A stretch of DNA of 64,000 nucleotides from a virus. Location of the stretch: positions 24,264 through 88,263 of IMG/VR virus record IMGVR_UViG_3300035212_001167; one strand, 5' to 3'. Shown in pieces: positions 1-8,718 of this stretch (the first letter of the stretch is position 1; the number at the start of each line of letters is the position of its first letter). The position numbers and the translations under genes were made by a program. Below the pieces are notes generated by a model. It searched no databases. It saw nothing but the letters and a program-made list of their open reading frames with translations, and was not told the DNA's origin.

Positions 1-3000
1 TCCACTACTTCCGCTTGTACCCGCGGTTCCTGATGAACCCGATGTTCCACTACTCCCTGAAGTTCCTGATGAACCTGAACTACCTGATGTTCCGCTTGTA
101 CCCGCAGTTCCTGATGAACCACTTGTTCCTGAACTACCCGAAGAACCCGAAGTTCCACTACTTCCACTAGAACCTGATGAACCCGAAGAACCGCTTGACC
201 CCGATGTTCCACTACTTCCACTTGTACCCGCAGTTCCTGAAGAACCGCTACTTCCTGAAGAACCACTTGACCCCGATGAACCGCTTGTTCCTGAACTACC
301 CGATGTTCCACTACTTCCGCTTGTGCCTGATGTACCTGCAGTTCCTGAAGAACCGCTTGTTCCTGATGTTCCTGAAGACCCCGAACTACCACTAGAACCT
401 GAAGACCCCGAACTACCACTTGAACCTGAAGTTCCGCTAGTTCCTGAAGAACCACTTGACCCCGACGAACCTGAACTTCCTGACGTTCCACTAGTACCCG
501 CAGTTCCTGAAGAGCCGCTACTACCGCTTGAACCTGAACTACCTGAAGTTCCTGATGAACCACTTGAACCTGATGAACCGCTACTACCACTTGAGCCAGA
601 CGTACCTGAAGTTCCTGATGAACCTGATGTACCTGCAGTTCCTGAAGAACCACTTGTCCCACTAGACCCTGATGAACCTGATGAGCCACTTGAACCTGAA
701 CTACCGCTAGTGCCTGATGTACCCGAGCTACCACTTGTTCCTGACGAACCACTTGTTCCACTTGAGCCCGAACTACCTGATGAACCTGATGTTCCTGATG
801 AGCCACTCGTACCTGAAGTTCCGCTAGTTCCTGAAGAACCTGATGAGCCACTCGTACCTGAAGAACCGCTAGTTCCTGAAGAACCTGAAGTTCCACTAGT
901 TCCTGAAGAACCACTTGTCCCCGACGTTCCTGAACTACCCGATGTACCACTTGAACCTGAACTACCTGACGTTCCCGATGTTCCACTACTTCCACTAGAA
1001 CCTGAACTACCACTAGAACCTGATGTTCCACTTGTACCTGAAGAACCGCTTGACCCTGATGTTCCACTACTTCCACTTGTACCTGCAGTACCTGAAGAAC
1101 CGCTTGACCCCGATGAACCGCTTGTCCCACTAGACCCTGATGAACCTGAACTACCACTAGAACCTGAACTTCCTGATGTACCTGAACTTCCGCTAGTACC
1201 TGATGTTCCGCTAGTCCCACTTGTACCCGCAGAACCTGAAGTTCCTGATGACCCGTTAGTTCCTGATGAACCACTTGAACCTGAAGTTCCGCTAGTTCCT
1301 GAAGAACCACTTGTCCCTGACGTACCTGAACTTCCGCTAGTTCCTGATGAACCACTTGTACCTGATGTTCCGCTAGTACCTGATGTTCCTGAAGAACCAC
1401 TTGTCCCTGACGTACCTGAACTTCCGCTAGTTCCTGAAGAACCACTTGAACCTGATGACCCTGAACTTCCACTAGTTCCTGAAGTACCACTTGAACCTGA
1501 AGTTCCGCTAGTTCCTGAACTTCCGTTAGTTCCTGATGAACCACTTGTTCCTGATGAACCACTTGTTCCTGATGAACCACTTGTTCCTGATGAACCGCTT
1601 GTTCCTGAAGTACCCGAAGAACCTGACGTTCCACTTGTTCCCGATGAACCACTTGAACCCGATGTTCCTGATGAACCATTAGTTCCTGAAGTACCCGAAG
1701 AACCTGACGTTCCACTTGTTCCCGATGAACCACTTGTACCTGAACTACCGCTAGTTCCTGATGAACCTGAACTTCCTGACGTTCCGCTTGTACCCGCAGT
1801 ACCTGACGAACCACTAGACCCTGAACTTCCTGATGAACCTGAACTTCCTGATGTTCCACTTGTTCCGCTAGACCCTGAAGAACCGCTTGACCCCGATGTT
1901 CCGCTAGTTCCTGATGAACCACTAGTTCCTGACGAACCTGAAGTACCACTTGAACCTGATGTTCCTGAAGAACCCGATGTTCCTGAAGAACCATCTGTTC
2001 CGCTAGTTCCTGACGAACCACTTGAACCTGATGTCCCCGATGAACCTGAACTACCGCTAGTGCCTGATGTACCCGAGCTACCACTTGTTCCTGACGAACC
2101 ACTTGAACCTGATGACCCGCTTGTACCTGAAGACCCACTTGTTCCACTAGAACCTGATGTCCCACTTGACCCTGAAGTTCCTGATGAGCCACTTGTTCCG
2201 CTTGAACCAGATGTACCACTTGTTCCTGATGAACCATTTACACCACTAATACCACTTGAGCCTGAAGTTCCGCTACTACCATCCGTTCCTGATGAACCAT
2301 CTGTTCCACTTGTACCTGAACTACCGTCAGTTCCGCTTGTTCCTGAAGTTCCACTTGACCCATCTGTTCCTGATGAACCATCTGTTCCACTAGTACCTGA
2401 TGTTCCTGATGAACCATCTGTTCCACTAGTACCTGATGTTCCTGATGAGCCATCCGTACCTGAAGTACCACTAGTTCCTGAAGAACCATCTGTACCACTT
2501 GTTCCGCTAGTTCCTGAAGAACCATCAGTTCCGCTAGTTCCTGAAGAACCATCAGTTCCACTTGTACCTGAACTACCATCAACACCACTTAATCCACTTG
2601 AACCTGATGTTCCTGAAGTACCTGAACTACCGCTAGTTCCTGATGAACCTGAACTTCCACTTGTTCCCGATGAACCATCAGTACCTGAAGTACCACTAGT
2701 TCCCGAAGAACCATCTATTCCTGAAGTTCCTGAAGAACCATCAACACCACTTAATCCGCTTGAACCCGATGTTCCTGAAGAACCATCAGTTCCGCTTGTT
2801 CCTGATGAACCATCGGTTCCACTAGTACCTGATGTTCCTGAAGAGCCGTCTGTACCTGAAGTTCCTGAAGAACCGTCTGTTCCTGATGTTCCTGAAGAAC
2901 CGTCTGTTCCTGAAGTTCCACTTGTTCCTGAAGAACCATCGGTTCCACTTGTTCCTGAAGAACCATCGGTTCCACTAGTACCTGATGTTCCTGAAGAGCC

Positions 3001-6000
3001 GTCTGTACCTGAAGTACCACTACTTCCTGAAGAACCATCAGTTCCCGAACTTCCGCTAGTTCCTGAAGAGCCGTCTGTACCTGATGTACCGCTAGTTCCT
3101 GAAGAGCCGTCTGTACCTGATGTACCACTAGTTCCTGAAGAACCATCAGTTCCTGAACTCCCACTAGTCCCTGAAGAACCATCTGTTCCGCTTGTTCCTG
3201 AAGAACCATCTGTTCCTGAAGTACCTGAACTTCCACTTGTTCCTGAAGAACCATCTGTTCCGCTTGTTCCTGAAGAACCGTCAACACCACTTAATCCACT
3301 TGAACCTGATGTTCCACTACTCCCATTAGTTCCACTTGTTCCTGAACTACCATCTGTTCCTGAAGTTCCACTAGTACCTGAAGAGCCATCTGTTCCCGAA
3401 GTTCCTGAAGAACCATCTGTTCCTGATGAACCATCTGTTCCGCTAGTTCCTGATGAACCATCTGTTCCACTAGTACCTGAAGTACCTGATGAACCATCTG
3501 TTCCGCTAGTGCCTGAAGAACCGTCAGTTCCGCTTGTTCCTGAACTACCATCCGTACCGCTTGTTCCTGAACTACCATCAGTCCCACTTGTTCCTGACGA
3601 ACCACTTGTTCCTGATGAACCATCTGTTCCTGAAGAACCACTGGTCCCCGATGAACCGTTAGTACCGCTTGTTCCTGATGAACCATTCACACCACTAATA
3701 CCACTTGAACCTGACGAACCTGACGAGCCATCTGTCCCGCTAGTTCCTGAAGAACCGTCAGTACCACTTGTTCCTGAACTTCCTGAAGAACCGCTAGTCC
3801 CTGAAGAACCATCCGTTCCACTTGTTCCTGAAGAACCATCTGTACCTGAACTTCCACTAGTTCCTGAACTTCCACTAGTTCCTGAAGAACCATCTGTTCC
3901 TGAACTACCGTCAGTTCCGCTAGTTCCTGAAGAACCATCAACACCACTTAATCCACTTGAACCCGAGGTTCCTGAACTACCATCTGTCCCACTTGTACCT
4001 GATGTACCGCTAGTTCCTGAAGAGCCGTCTGTACCTGATGTACCACTAGTTCCTGAAGAACCATCAGTTCCTGAACTCCCACTAGTCCCTGAAGAACCGT
4101 CAGTTCCGCTTGTACCTGAAGAACCATCAACACCGCTTAATCCGCTTGACCCCGATGTTCCTGAAGAACCATCAGTTCCGCTAGTTCCTGAACTACCGTC
4201 AGTACCCGAACTTCCACTTGTTCCCGATGACCCATCTGTTCCTGAAGTACCTGATGAACCATCTGTCCCTGAAGTACCTGAAGAACCATCTGTTCCACTA
4301 GTACCTGAACTACCATCTGTTCCACTTGTTCCTGAGGAACCGCCTGAACCTGAAGAACCGCTTGTACCAGAACTTCCACTTGTACCTGAAGAACCATCAG
4401 TACCCGAACTTCCACTTGTACCTGAAGAACCATCAGTTCCGCTTGTTCCTGAAGAACCATCAGTACCGCTAGTTCCTGAAGAACCACTTGACCCCGATGT
4501 TCCTGAAGTACCTGAACTACCGTCAGTACCGCTAGTTCCTGATGAACCATCTGTTCCTGAAGTACCTGAACTTCCACTTGTTCCTGAAGAACCATCTGTT
4601 CCTGAAGTACCTGAAGAACCATCAACACCACTTAATCCACTTGAACCTGATGTTCCACTTGTTCCTGAAGAACCATCTGTTCCGCTTGTTCCACTAGTAC
4701 CTGAAGAACCATCAGTTCCGCTTGTTCCTGAAGAACCATCAGTACCGCTAGTTCCTGAAGAACCGTCTGTTCCGCTTGTTCCTGAAGAACCGTCAACACC
4801 ACTTAATCCACTTGAACCTGATGTTCCACTTGTTCCCGATGACCCATCTGTTCCGCTAGTTCCACTTGTTCCTGATGAACCATCTGTTCCGCTAGTTCCT
4901 GAAGAACCGTTAGTACCACTAGTTCCTGATGAACCATCTGTTCCTGAACTACCGCTTGTCCCTGATGAACCATCTGTTCCGCTTGTTCCTGAAGAACCTG
5001 ACGTACCATTAGTTCCGTTAACACCACTAATTCCACTTGAACCCGAGGTACCACTTGAACCATCGGTACCACTTGTTCCTGAACTACCGTCAGTTCCACT
5101 TGTTCCTGAAGAACCATCAGTTCCTGAAGTACCTGAACTCCCACTTGTTCCTGAAGAACCGCTAGTCCCTGAAGAACCATCCGTTCCACTTGTTCCTGAA
5201 GAACCATCTGTTCCTGAACTTCCGCTTGTTCCTGAACTACCGTCAGTTCCGCTAGTTCCTGATGAACCATCTGTTCCTGAACTACCGTCAGTTCCACTTG
5301 TTCCTGAAGAACCATCAACACCACTTAATCCGCTTGAACCCGAAGTGCCTGAACTTCCGTCAGTTCCACTTGTTCCTGATGAACCATCTGTTCCTGAACT
5401 TCCGCTAGTTCCTGATGAACCATCTGTTCCTGAAGTTCCTGAACTACCGTCAGTTCCGCTTGTACCTGAACTACCATCTGTACCACTTGAGCCCGATGTT
5501 CCTGAAGAACCATCTGTTCCACTAGTTCCTGATGAACCATCTGTTCCTGAACTACCGTCAGTACCGCTTGTTCCTGAAGAACCGTCAATACCACTAGTTC
5601 CTGAACTACCGTCAGTTCCACTTGTACCTGAACTACCGTCAGTTCCACTTGTACCTGAACTACCATTGGTACCACTTGTTCCGCTTGAGCCCGATGTTCC
5701 TGAAGAACCATCTGTTCCTGATGTTCCTGAAGACCCACTATTTCCTGACGTACCTGAACTACCATCGGTCCCACTAATACCTGAAGTCCCTGAAGAACCA
5801 TTAACACCACTTATACCACTAGACCCTGAAGTTCCCGAAGAACCATCAGCACCTGAAGTTCCCGAACTACCGTCAGTTCCTGAAGTTCCTGAAGAACCGT
5901 CAATCCCACTTGTTCCTGAAGAACCTGACGTTCCTGAAGAACCGTCAGTCCCACTTGTTCCTGAACTACCATCAGTACCTGAAGTACCTGATGAACCATC

Positions 6001-6530
6001 AGTACCCGAACTTCCACTAGTCCCTGAAGAGCCGTTAGTCCCTGAAGAGCCGTTAGTCCCTGAAGAGCCGTTAGTTCCTGAAGAACCACTACTACCAGAA
6101 GAACCACTACTACCTGACGTACCCGATGTTCCTGATGAACCACTTTCACCCGAAGAACCCGATGAACCCGATGAACCGTTAGTTCCTGAAGAACCGTTAG
6201 TTCCTGAAGAACCGTTAGTTCCTGAAGAACCACTACTACCAGAAGAACCACTTGAACCTGAACTTCCTGATGAACCACTTGAACCTGAACTTCCTGATGA
6301 ACCACTTGTTCCACTAGAACCTGATATTCCTGAAGTACCACTTGAACCTGATGTTCCTTTAGTTCCTGAACTACCCGAAGAACCGCTACTTCCTGATGTT
6401 CCACTACTTCCTGAAGAACCACTTAAACCTGAAGTACCATTTTGACCACTTGAACCTGACGAACCATTAACACCACTTGTTCCTGATGAACCATTAACAC
6501 CACTTGTTCCTGCAGTACCTGAAGTACCAG
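1..6530 (-). repeat. Degenerate 9-bp coding repeat (Gly-X-Y triplets)
   Basis: About 6.5 kb of imperfect 9-bp periodicity (plus strand reads cctgaagaa/cctgatgtt-like units). Synonymous changes are frequent while Gly codons are kept, so the repeat looks maintained by protein-level selection. The periodicity also keeps the opposite strand open for long stretches. Confidence 0.9.
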
Positions 6531-6687
6531 CAAGGGATAGAGCATCCGCAATTTGTTGGATACTTGCTTTATATGATGAACCTGCGGGGTTTTGTGATGT
6601 ATCACCCGTAATGACAATGTGTACAATGTCATCTGGAGATACTATCGGAGCTTGGGTTCTGTCGGTCAGTCTTTGATAATTCGGCAT
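1..6687 (-). CDS. Giant collagen-like (Gly-X-Y) fibre/adhesin, 3' end beyond window
   Basis: The minus strand is open from ATG at 6687 to the left edge (2229 codons, no stop), so the C-terminus is missing. Residues 1-54 are a non-repetitive head (starts MPNYQRLTDRTQAPIVSPDD), probably the virion attachment part. After it almost every third residue is Gly, with Ser, Thr, Ala, Val or Asn at X and Y (GSSGTSGTSG type) and almost no proline. A longer-range unit of the type GLSGVDGSSG recurs near 2590, 2755, 3295, 3950, 4140, 4630, 4805 and 5330. Collagen-like triplets are known in phage tail fibres, where they form trimeric stalks. The frame is unbroken throughout. Function as a long tail or head fibre is inferred from composition and from the neighbouring lectin-type genes. 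Confidence 0.85.
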   Translation of the reverse strand, partial: MPNYQRLTDRTQAPIVSPDDIVHIVITGDTSQNPAGSSYKASIQQIADALSLAGTSGTAGTSGVNGSSGTSGVNGSSGSSGQNGTSGLSGSSGSSGTSGSSGSSGSSGTKGTSGSSGTSGISGSSGTSGSSGSSGSSGSSGSSGSSGSSGSSGSSGTNGSSGTNGSSGTNGSSGSSGSSGESGSSGTSGTSGSSGSSGSSGSSGTNGSSGTNGSSGTNGSSGTSGSSGTDGSSGTSGTDGSSGTSGTDGSSGTSGSSGTSGIDGSSGTSGTDGSSGTSGADGSSGTSGSSGISGVNGSSGTSGISGTDGSSGTSGNSGSSGTSGTDGSSGTSGSSGTSGTNGSSGTSGTDGSSGTSGTDGSSGTSGIDGSSGTSGTDGSSGTDGSSGTSGTDGSSGTSGSSGTDGSSGTSGTDGSSGTSGTDGSSGTSGSSGTDGSSGTSGTDGSSGTSGSSGLSGVDGSSGTSGTDGSSGTDGSSGTSGTDGSSGTSGSSGTDGSSGTSGTDGSSGTSGSSGTSGSSGTSGTDGSSGTSGTDGSSGTSGTDGSSGTSGSSGISGVNGTNGTSGSSGTSGTDGSSGTSGSSGTDGSSGTSGTNGSSGTSGTDGSSGTSGTSGTDGSSGTSGTSGSSGLSGVDGSSGTSGTDGSSGTSGTDGSSGTSGTDGSSGTSGTSGTDGSSGTSGTSGSSGLSGVDGSSGTSGTDGSSGTSGSSGTSGTDGSSGTSGTDGSSGTSGTSGSSGSSGTSGTDGSSGTSGTDGSSGTSGSSGTDGSSGTSGSSGTSGSSGSGGSSGTSGTDGSSGTSGTDGSSGTSGTDGSSGTSGTDGSSGTSGSSGTDGSSGTSGTDGSSGTSGSSGLSGVDGSSGTSGTDGSSGTSGSSGTDGSSGTSGTSGTDGSSGTSGTSGTSGTDGSSGTSGSSGLSGVDGSSGTSGTDGSSGTDGSSGTSGSSGTSGSSGTDGSSGTSGTDGSSGTSGSSGSSGTSGTDGSSGTSGTDGSSGSSGSSGISGVNGSSGTSGTNGSSGTSGSSGTDGSSGTSGSSGTSGTDGSSGTSGTDGSSGTSGTDGSSGTSGTDGSSGTSGTSGTDGSSGTSGTDGSSGTDGSSGTSGTDGSSGTSGTSGTDGSSGTSGTNGSSGTSGSSGLSGVDGSSGTSGTDGSSGTSGSSGTSGTDGSSGTSGTDGSSGTSGSSGTDGSSGTSGTSGTDGSSGTSGTSGTDGSSGTSGSSGTDGSSGSSGTSGTDGSSGTSGTSGTDGSSGTSGTDGSSGTSGTSGTDGSSGTSGTDGSSGTSGTDGSSGTSGTSGTDGSSGTSGTDGSSGTSGSSGLSGVDGSSGTSGIDGSSGTSGTSGTDGSSGTSGSSGSSGTSGSSGTSGTSGSSGLSGVDGSSGTSGTDGSSGTSGTDGSSGTSGTSGTDGSSGTSGTSGTDGSSGTSGTSGTDGSSGTSGTSGTDGSSGTDGSSGTSGTSGTDGSSGTSGTDGSSGTDGSSGTSGSSGISGVNGSSGTSGTSGSSGTSGSSGTSGSSGTSGSSGTSGSSGTSGSSGSSGSSGTSGSSGTSGTSGSSGSSGTSGSSGSSGTSGTDGSSGTSGSSGTSGSSGTSGSSGTSGSSGTSGTSGSSGSSGSSGTSGTSGSSGSSGSSGSSGSSGTAGTSGTSGSSGSSGTSGSSGTSGSSGTSGTSGSSGTSGTNGSSGTSGSSGSSGTSGTSGSSGTSGTSGSSGTSGSSGTSGSSGTSGSSGTNGSSGTSGTSGSSGTSGTSGSSGSSGSSGSSGTSGSSGTSGTSGSSGTSGTSGTSGTSGSSGTSGSSGTSGTSGSSGTSGTSGSSGSSGTNGSSGTSGSAGTSGTSGTSGTSGSSGTSGSSGSSGSSGSSGSSGTSGSSGSSGSSGTAGTSGSSGTSGSSGSSGTSGTSGSSGSSGSSGSSGTSGTSGSSGSSGTSGSSGTSGTSGSSGTSGTSGSSGTSGSSGTSGSSGSSGTSGTSGTSGSSGTSGSSGSSGSSGTSGSSGTSGSSGTSGTSGSSGSSGSSGSSGSSGTSGSSGTAGTSGSSGTSGTSGSSGSSGSSGSSGSSGTSGSSGSSGSSGSSGTAGTSGTSGSSGSSGSSGSSGTSGTSGSSGSSGSSGSSGSSGSSGTSGTSGSSGTAGTSGTSGSSGTSGSSGTSGSSGSSGSSGSSGSSGTAGTSGSSGTSGSSGSSGSSGSSGSSGTSGSSGSSGTSGSSGTAGTSGTSGSSGSSGTSGSSGTSGSSGTAGTSGSSG

Positions 6688-6703
6688 CTTTTTAGTCTAT
6701 ATG

Positions 6704-6711
6704 TATAAATA
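6704..6711 (-). promoter_or_regulatory. TATTTAT late-type motif upstream of the collagen-like fibre gene
   Basis: Coding strand reads TATTTATA, ending about 17 nt before the ATG at 6687, followed by an A-rich leader ending aaaaag. Confidence 0.55.
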
Positions 6712-6734
6712 TGAATCTTTTCATAATTTGGTTT

Positions 6735-7037
6735 TTATTGGTCTTCGAATATATAAATATTTGCATCCATGAAAATAAAGATTTCTCCGTCTTGATAAAT
6801 CTTACCTTTCTCGTCACAATAAATTATTCCGAACTTTTCGCACCCCAAAGAGTCTATGATTTTTATTCCAACGGCGGGGGCTGAATTGAATGTGGTTGGT
6901 AGTACAATAGATATTGATGGAGGTACTTGAGTGTTAATAGTTGAAATTAAAACACATTGATTCCCATACACATCACACGCATATAAATCATACGGTAATG
7001 TAACTCCAGAAACTCCAGTAATCTCAATTTGTGTCAT
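6735..7037 (-). CDS. Small virion-associated protein, unknown function
   Basis: 100 aa, not recognised. It is a short, strand-rich, neutral protein with several aromatic and Cys residues and no signal peptide or membrane segment. It lies between a LamG-type protein and the collagen-like fibre on the same strand, with its own TATTTAT motif 5 nt before ATG. The position suggests a small structural or fibre-associated protein, for example an adaptor or chaperone for its giant neighbour; this is inference from context only. Confidence 0.6.
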   Translation of the reverse strand: MTQIEITGVSGVTLPYDLYACDVYGNQCVLISTINTQVPPSISIVLPTTFNSAPAVGIKIIDSLGCEKFGIIYCDEKGKIYQDGEIFIFMDANIYIFEDQ

Positions 7038-7042
7038 ATTGA

Positions 7043-7049
7043 ATAAATA
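7043..7049 (-). promoter_or_regulatory. TATTTAT motif 5 nt before start of the 100-aa gene
   Basis: Coding strand reads CTATTTATTCAATATG. The spacing would give an essentially leaderless mRNA. Confidence 0.5.
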
Positions 7050-7080
7050 GTTAGTATTTACTTTAACTCTTTTTTAAAAC

Positions 7081-7106
7081 AAAAAATCCCCCAAGGGTTG
7101 GAGGAC
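7081..7106 (-). terminator. Intrinsic terminator after the LamG protein gene
   Basis: On the minus strand TCCTCC pairs with GGGGGA (one G-U) around an 8-nt loop, followed by a TTTTTT run. It lies 24 nt downstream of the stop at 7129. Confidence 0.7.
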
Positions 7107-7128
7107 TTTATTTATGTTTTTATAGTTA

Positions 7129-8163
7129 TTAATAAGGAGTGTCAGAACTACGTGTTATTGCCCCAACAATAACGGTACTACCTAAATTACTAAGGTCTTG
7201 TTGAAAAGAGGGTGAATTTAATGAGTCAATTAAAAGAACACAGTCACCATCATTAATTTGATTAGTGGACGCACCTCCGTAAGGATTTGCACCTTGTATT
7301 GGTAATAATGAACTTTTGGGGGTTGTAAACCCACTTGTATATACAATATTTCTACATATCCTTATATCAGTAAGTTTCGCATCTAAAAAATTACTACTCG
7401 ATAGTAAAGAGCCAAAATAAATTAAACCAATAGTGTTACTAATCAGAGTGTTAGGTATTCCAACGGCAGTTTTGTCATTACCATCAAAATAGACTTTAAC
7501 TTGACCATTGTCACATGTAATTGCAATGTGTTGCCAAACATTTGTTGACAATGGTAGAGATATCGCATTACCAGTGGATAATCCGTGAAGACAACTATCT
7601 GATGGGTCAATATATAAATTTAAATCACCACCACCAAATGAAGCACTTTGACTAAATATGTATTGGTTACTACCTGTTGATACTGGATTTCCAAAATACC
7701 AAAATTCAATTGTAAAGAATTCATTAACTGTACCAATATGAGTAGGAATAATCCTTGCCGTATTAGAACTATTTGGAAATATTAACGAACCTGGATTTAC
7801 TTCCCAAGAAGACCAATGTCCAAAACCGTTCATCCAAATATACGCCTCGTCACCTGTTGTGTAAGTTTTACTACTAACAAATCCCGCCTTTTCAACAAAT
7901 GAAATTTCATTTAACGACAACGACCTCCAAAATCCTACATACGCAGAAATCCCTAACGGATTTGGTTGTGTTCCTGTTGGAACTGAGTGAGCGATTACAT
8001 ACCCAAGGTCTTCATCGGGTCCGTTCCACCATTGAATTCCACCTGGTTGTAATGTGTAGTCTTGGTCGTCAACCCCAATAGTTAATGTACTATTAAATAC
8101 TCGGATAGCCCCATTGATTAGTGATAATGTTGGATTATATGCAAATGGTCTTGATGTTGACAT
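7129..8163 (-). CDS. LamG/concanavalin A-like lectin domain protein
   Basis: 344 aa. Residues about 120-290 show the laminin-G-like jellyroll pattern found in phage receptor-binding proteins: an opening strand FFTIEFWYFG, a central NVWQHIAITCDNGQVKVYFD signature (W-x-H-I-A-(I/V)-x-x...G-x-x-x-V-Y-x-D) and a closing strand near LTDIRICRNIVY. The N-terminal 110 residues look like an attachment domain. The protein belongs to the minus-strand adhesion block and is preceded by a TATTTAT motif. Binding of a cell-surface glycan or a virion carbohydrate is likely from the fold; the ligand cannot be read from sequence. Confidence 0.75.
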   Translation of the reverse strand: MSTSRPFAYNPTLSLINGAIRVFNSTLTIGVDDQDYTLQPGGIQWWNGPDEDLGYVIAHSVPTGTQPNPLGISAYVGFWRSLSLNEISFVEKAGFVSSKTYTTGDEAYIWMNGFGHWSSWEVNPGSLIFPNSSNTARIIPTHIGTVNEFFTIEFWYFGNPVSTGSNQYIFSQSASFGGGDLNLYIDPSDSCLHGLSTGNAISLPLSTNVWQHIAITCDNGQVKVYFDGNDKTAVGIPNTLISNTIGLIYFGSLLSSSNFLDAKLTDIRICRNIVYTSGFTTPKSSLLPIQGANPYGGASTNQINDGDCVLLIDSLNSPSFQQDLSNLGSTVIVGAITRSSDTPY

Positions 8164-8180
8164 AGTTTTTTTTTTATTTA

Positions 8181-8187
8181 ATAAATA
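8181..8187 (-). promoter_or_regulatory. TATTTAT motif upstream of the LamG gene
   Basis: Coding strand reads AAGATATTTATTAAAT, ending 17 nt before ATG at 8163 in a poly-A leader. Confidence 0.5.
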
Positions 8188-8220
8188 TCTTTTATTTTTA
8201 TTTTATTCTTAAACTTAATA

Positions 8221-8718
8221 TTATAAACCAATTGTTGGTGTTACACAAGGGGTGCGAGTTAATGTTGGTGTTGGTCTTGGAGCACGAGTTGGTTTTGGGG
8301 TTGGTGTTGGGGTGGCGCAAGGGTCAAAAGTAGGGGTTGGTGTTGGGTGTAGTGTTGGAGTTGGTGTTTTGGTTGGTTTAGGCGTTTTAGTTGGTTGTGG
8401 GGGGCAAGGAGTGTCTGTTGGTGTTGGTGTTGGCGTACTTGTAGGAATAGGAGTTGGGGTACTTGTAGGTGTTGGTGTAGGTGTTGGTGATGGAATTGGT
8501 CTAACAACAGTTAAGAAGTTAGGGCAGTCAGAATTAATAACTAATATAGTATAAACACCATAAACCTCTCTTGGGGGAGTTAATAAGTTAGGTTCAAATA
8601 AAAAAGGTAATAATACATCACCTAAATTAATAGCGTCCATACTGTTGTCAGGTTTAAAAACAACATTAGCAATTTGACCATTATAATTGATACTAGATAT
8701 TACAATTGTTTCATTCAT
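8221..8718 (-). CDS. Virion protein with Thr-Pro-rich C-terminal stalk
   Basis: 165 aa. Residues 1-70 are a small globular head; residues 74-160 are an almost pure Thr/Pro/Ser tract ([13 protein letters not shown] type) with a few Cys, Lys and Arg. The start overlaps the stop of the upstream 1001-aa gene by 4 nt (ATGA), so the two are translationally coupled. The same kind of T-P stalk occurs inside the upstream protein, pointing to one adhesion apparatus. Thr/Pro tracts are classical O-glycosylation substrates, and the phage encodes several glycosyltransferases at 14504-25589; that link is inference. No enzyme domain is seen. Confidence 0.7.
   Translation of the reverse strand: MNETIVISSINYNGQIANVVFKPDNSMDAINLGDVLLPFLFEPNLLTPPREVYGVYTILVINSDCPNFLTVVRPIPSPTPTPTPTSTPTPIPTSTPTPTPTDTPCPPQPTKTPKPTKTPTPTLHPTPTPTFDPCATPTPTPKPTRAPRPTPTLTRTPCVTPTIGL

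Noticed and set aside
323-6445. A 2040-codon open reading frame on the plus strand rich in Pro, Glu, Val and Leu
   Set aside because: It is the antisense of the Gly-X-Y frame; the 9-bp repeat keeps it open. The minus-strand frame has a natural ATG, a non-repetitive head domain and a late-type motif, whereas this one has none.
1-6530. Repeats possibly forming a CRISPR array
   Set aside because: No constant repeat-spacer alternation; the unit is 9 bp and in frame with Gly-X-Y codons.
2238-6632. A series of minus-strand ORFs rich in Gln, Val, Leu and Met
   Set aside because: They lie in another frame of the same repeat and are broken into pieces; shadow of the collagen-like gene.
8252-8554. 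Plus-strand Gly/Val-rich ORF
   Set aside because: Antisense of the Thr-Pro stalk; composition follows from the repeat.
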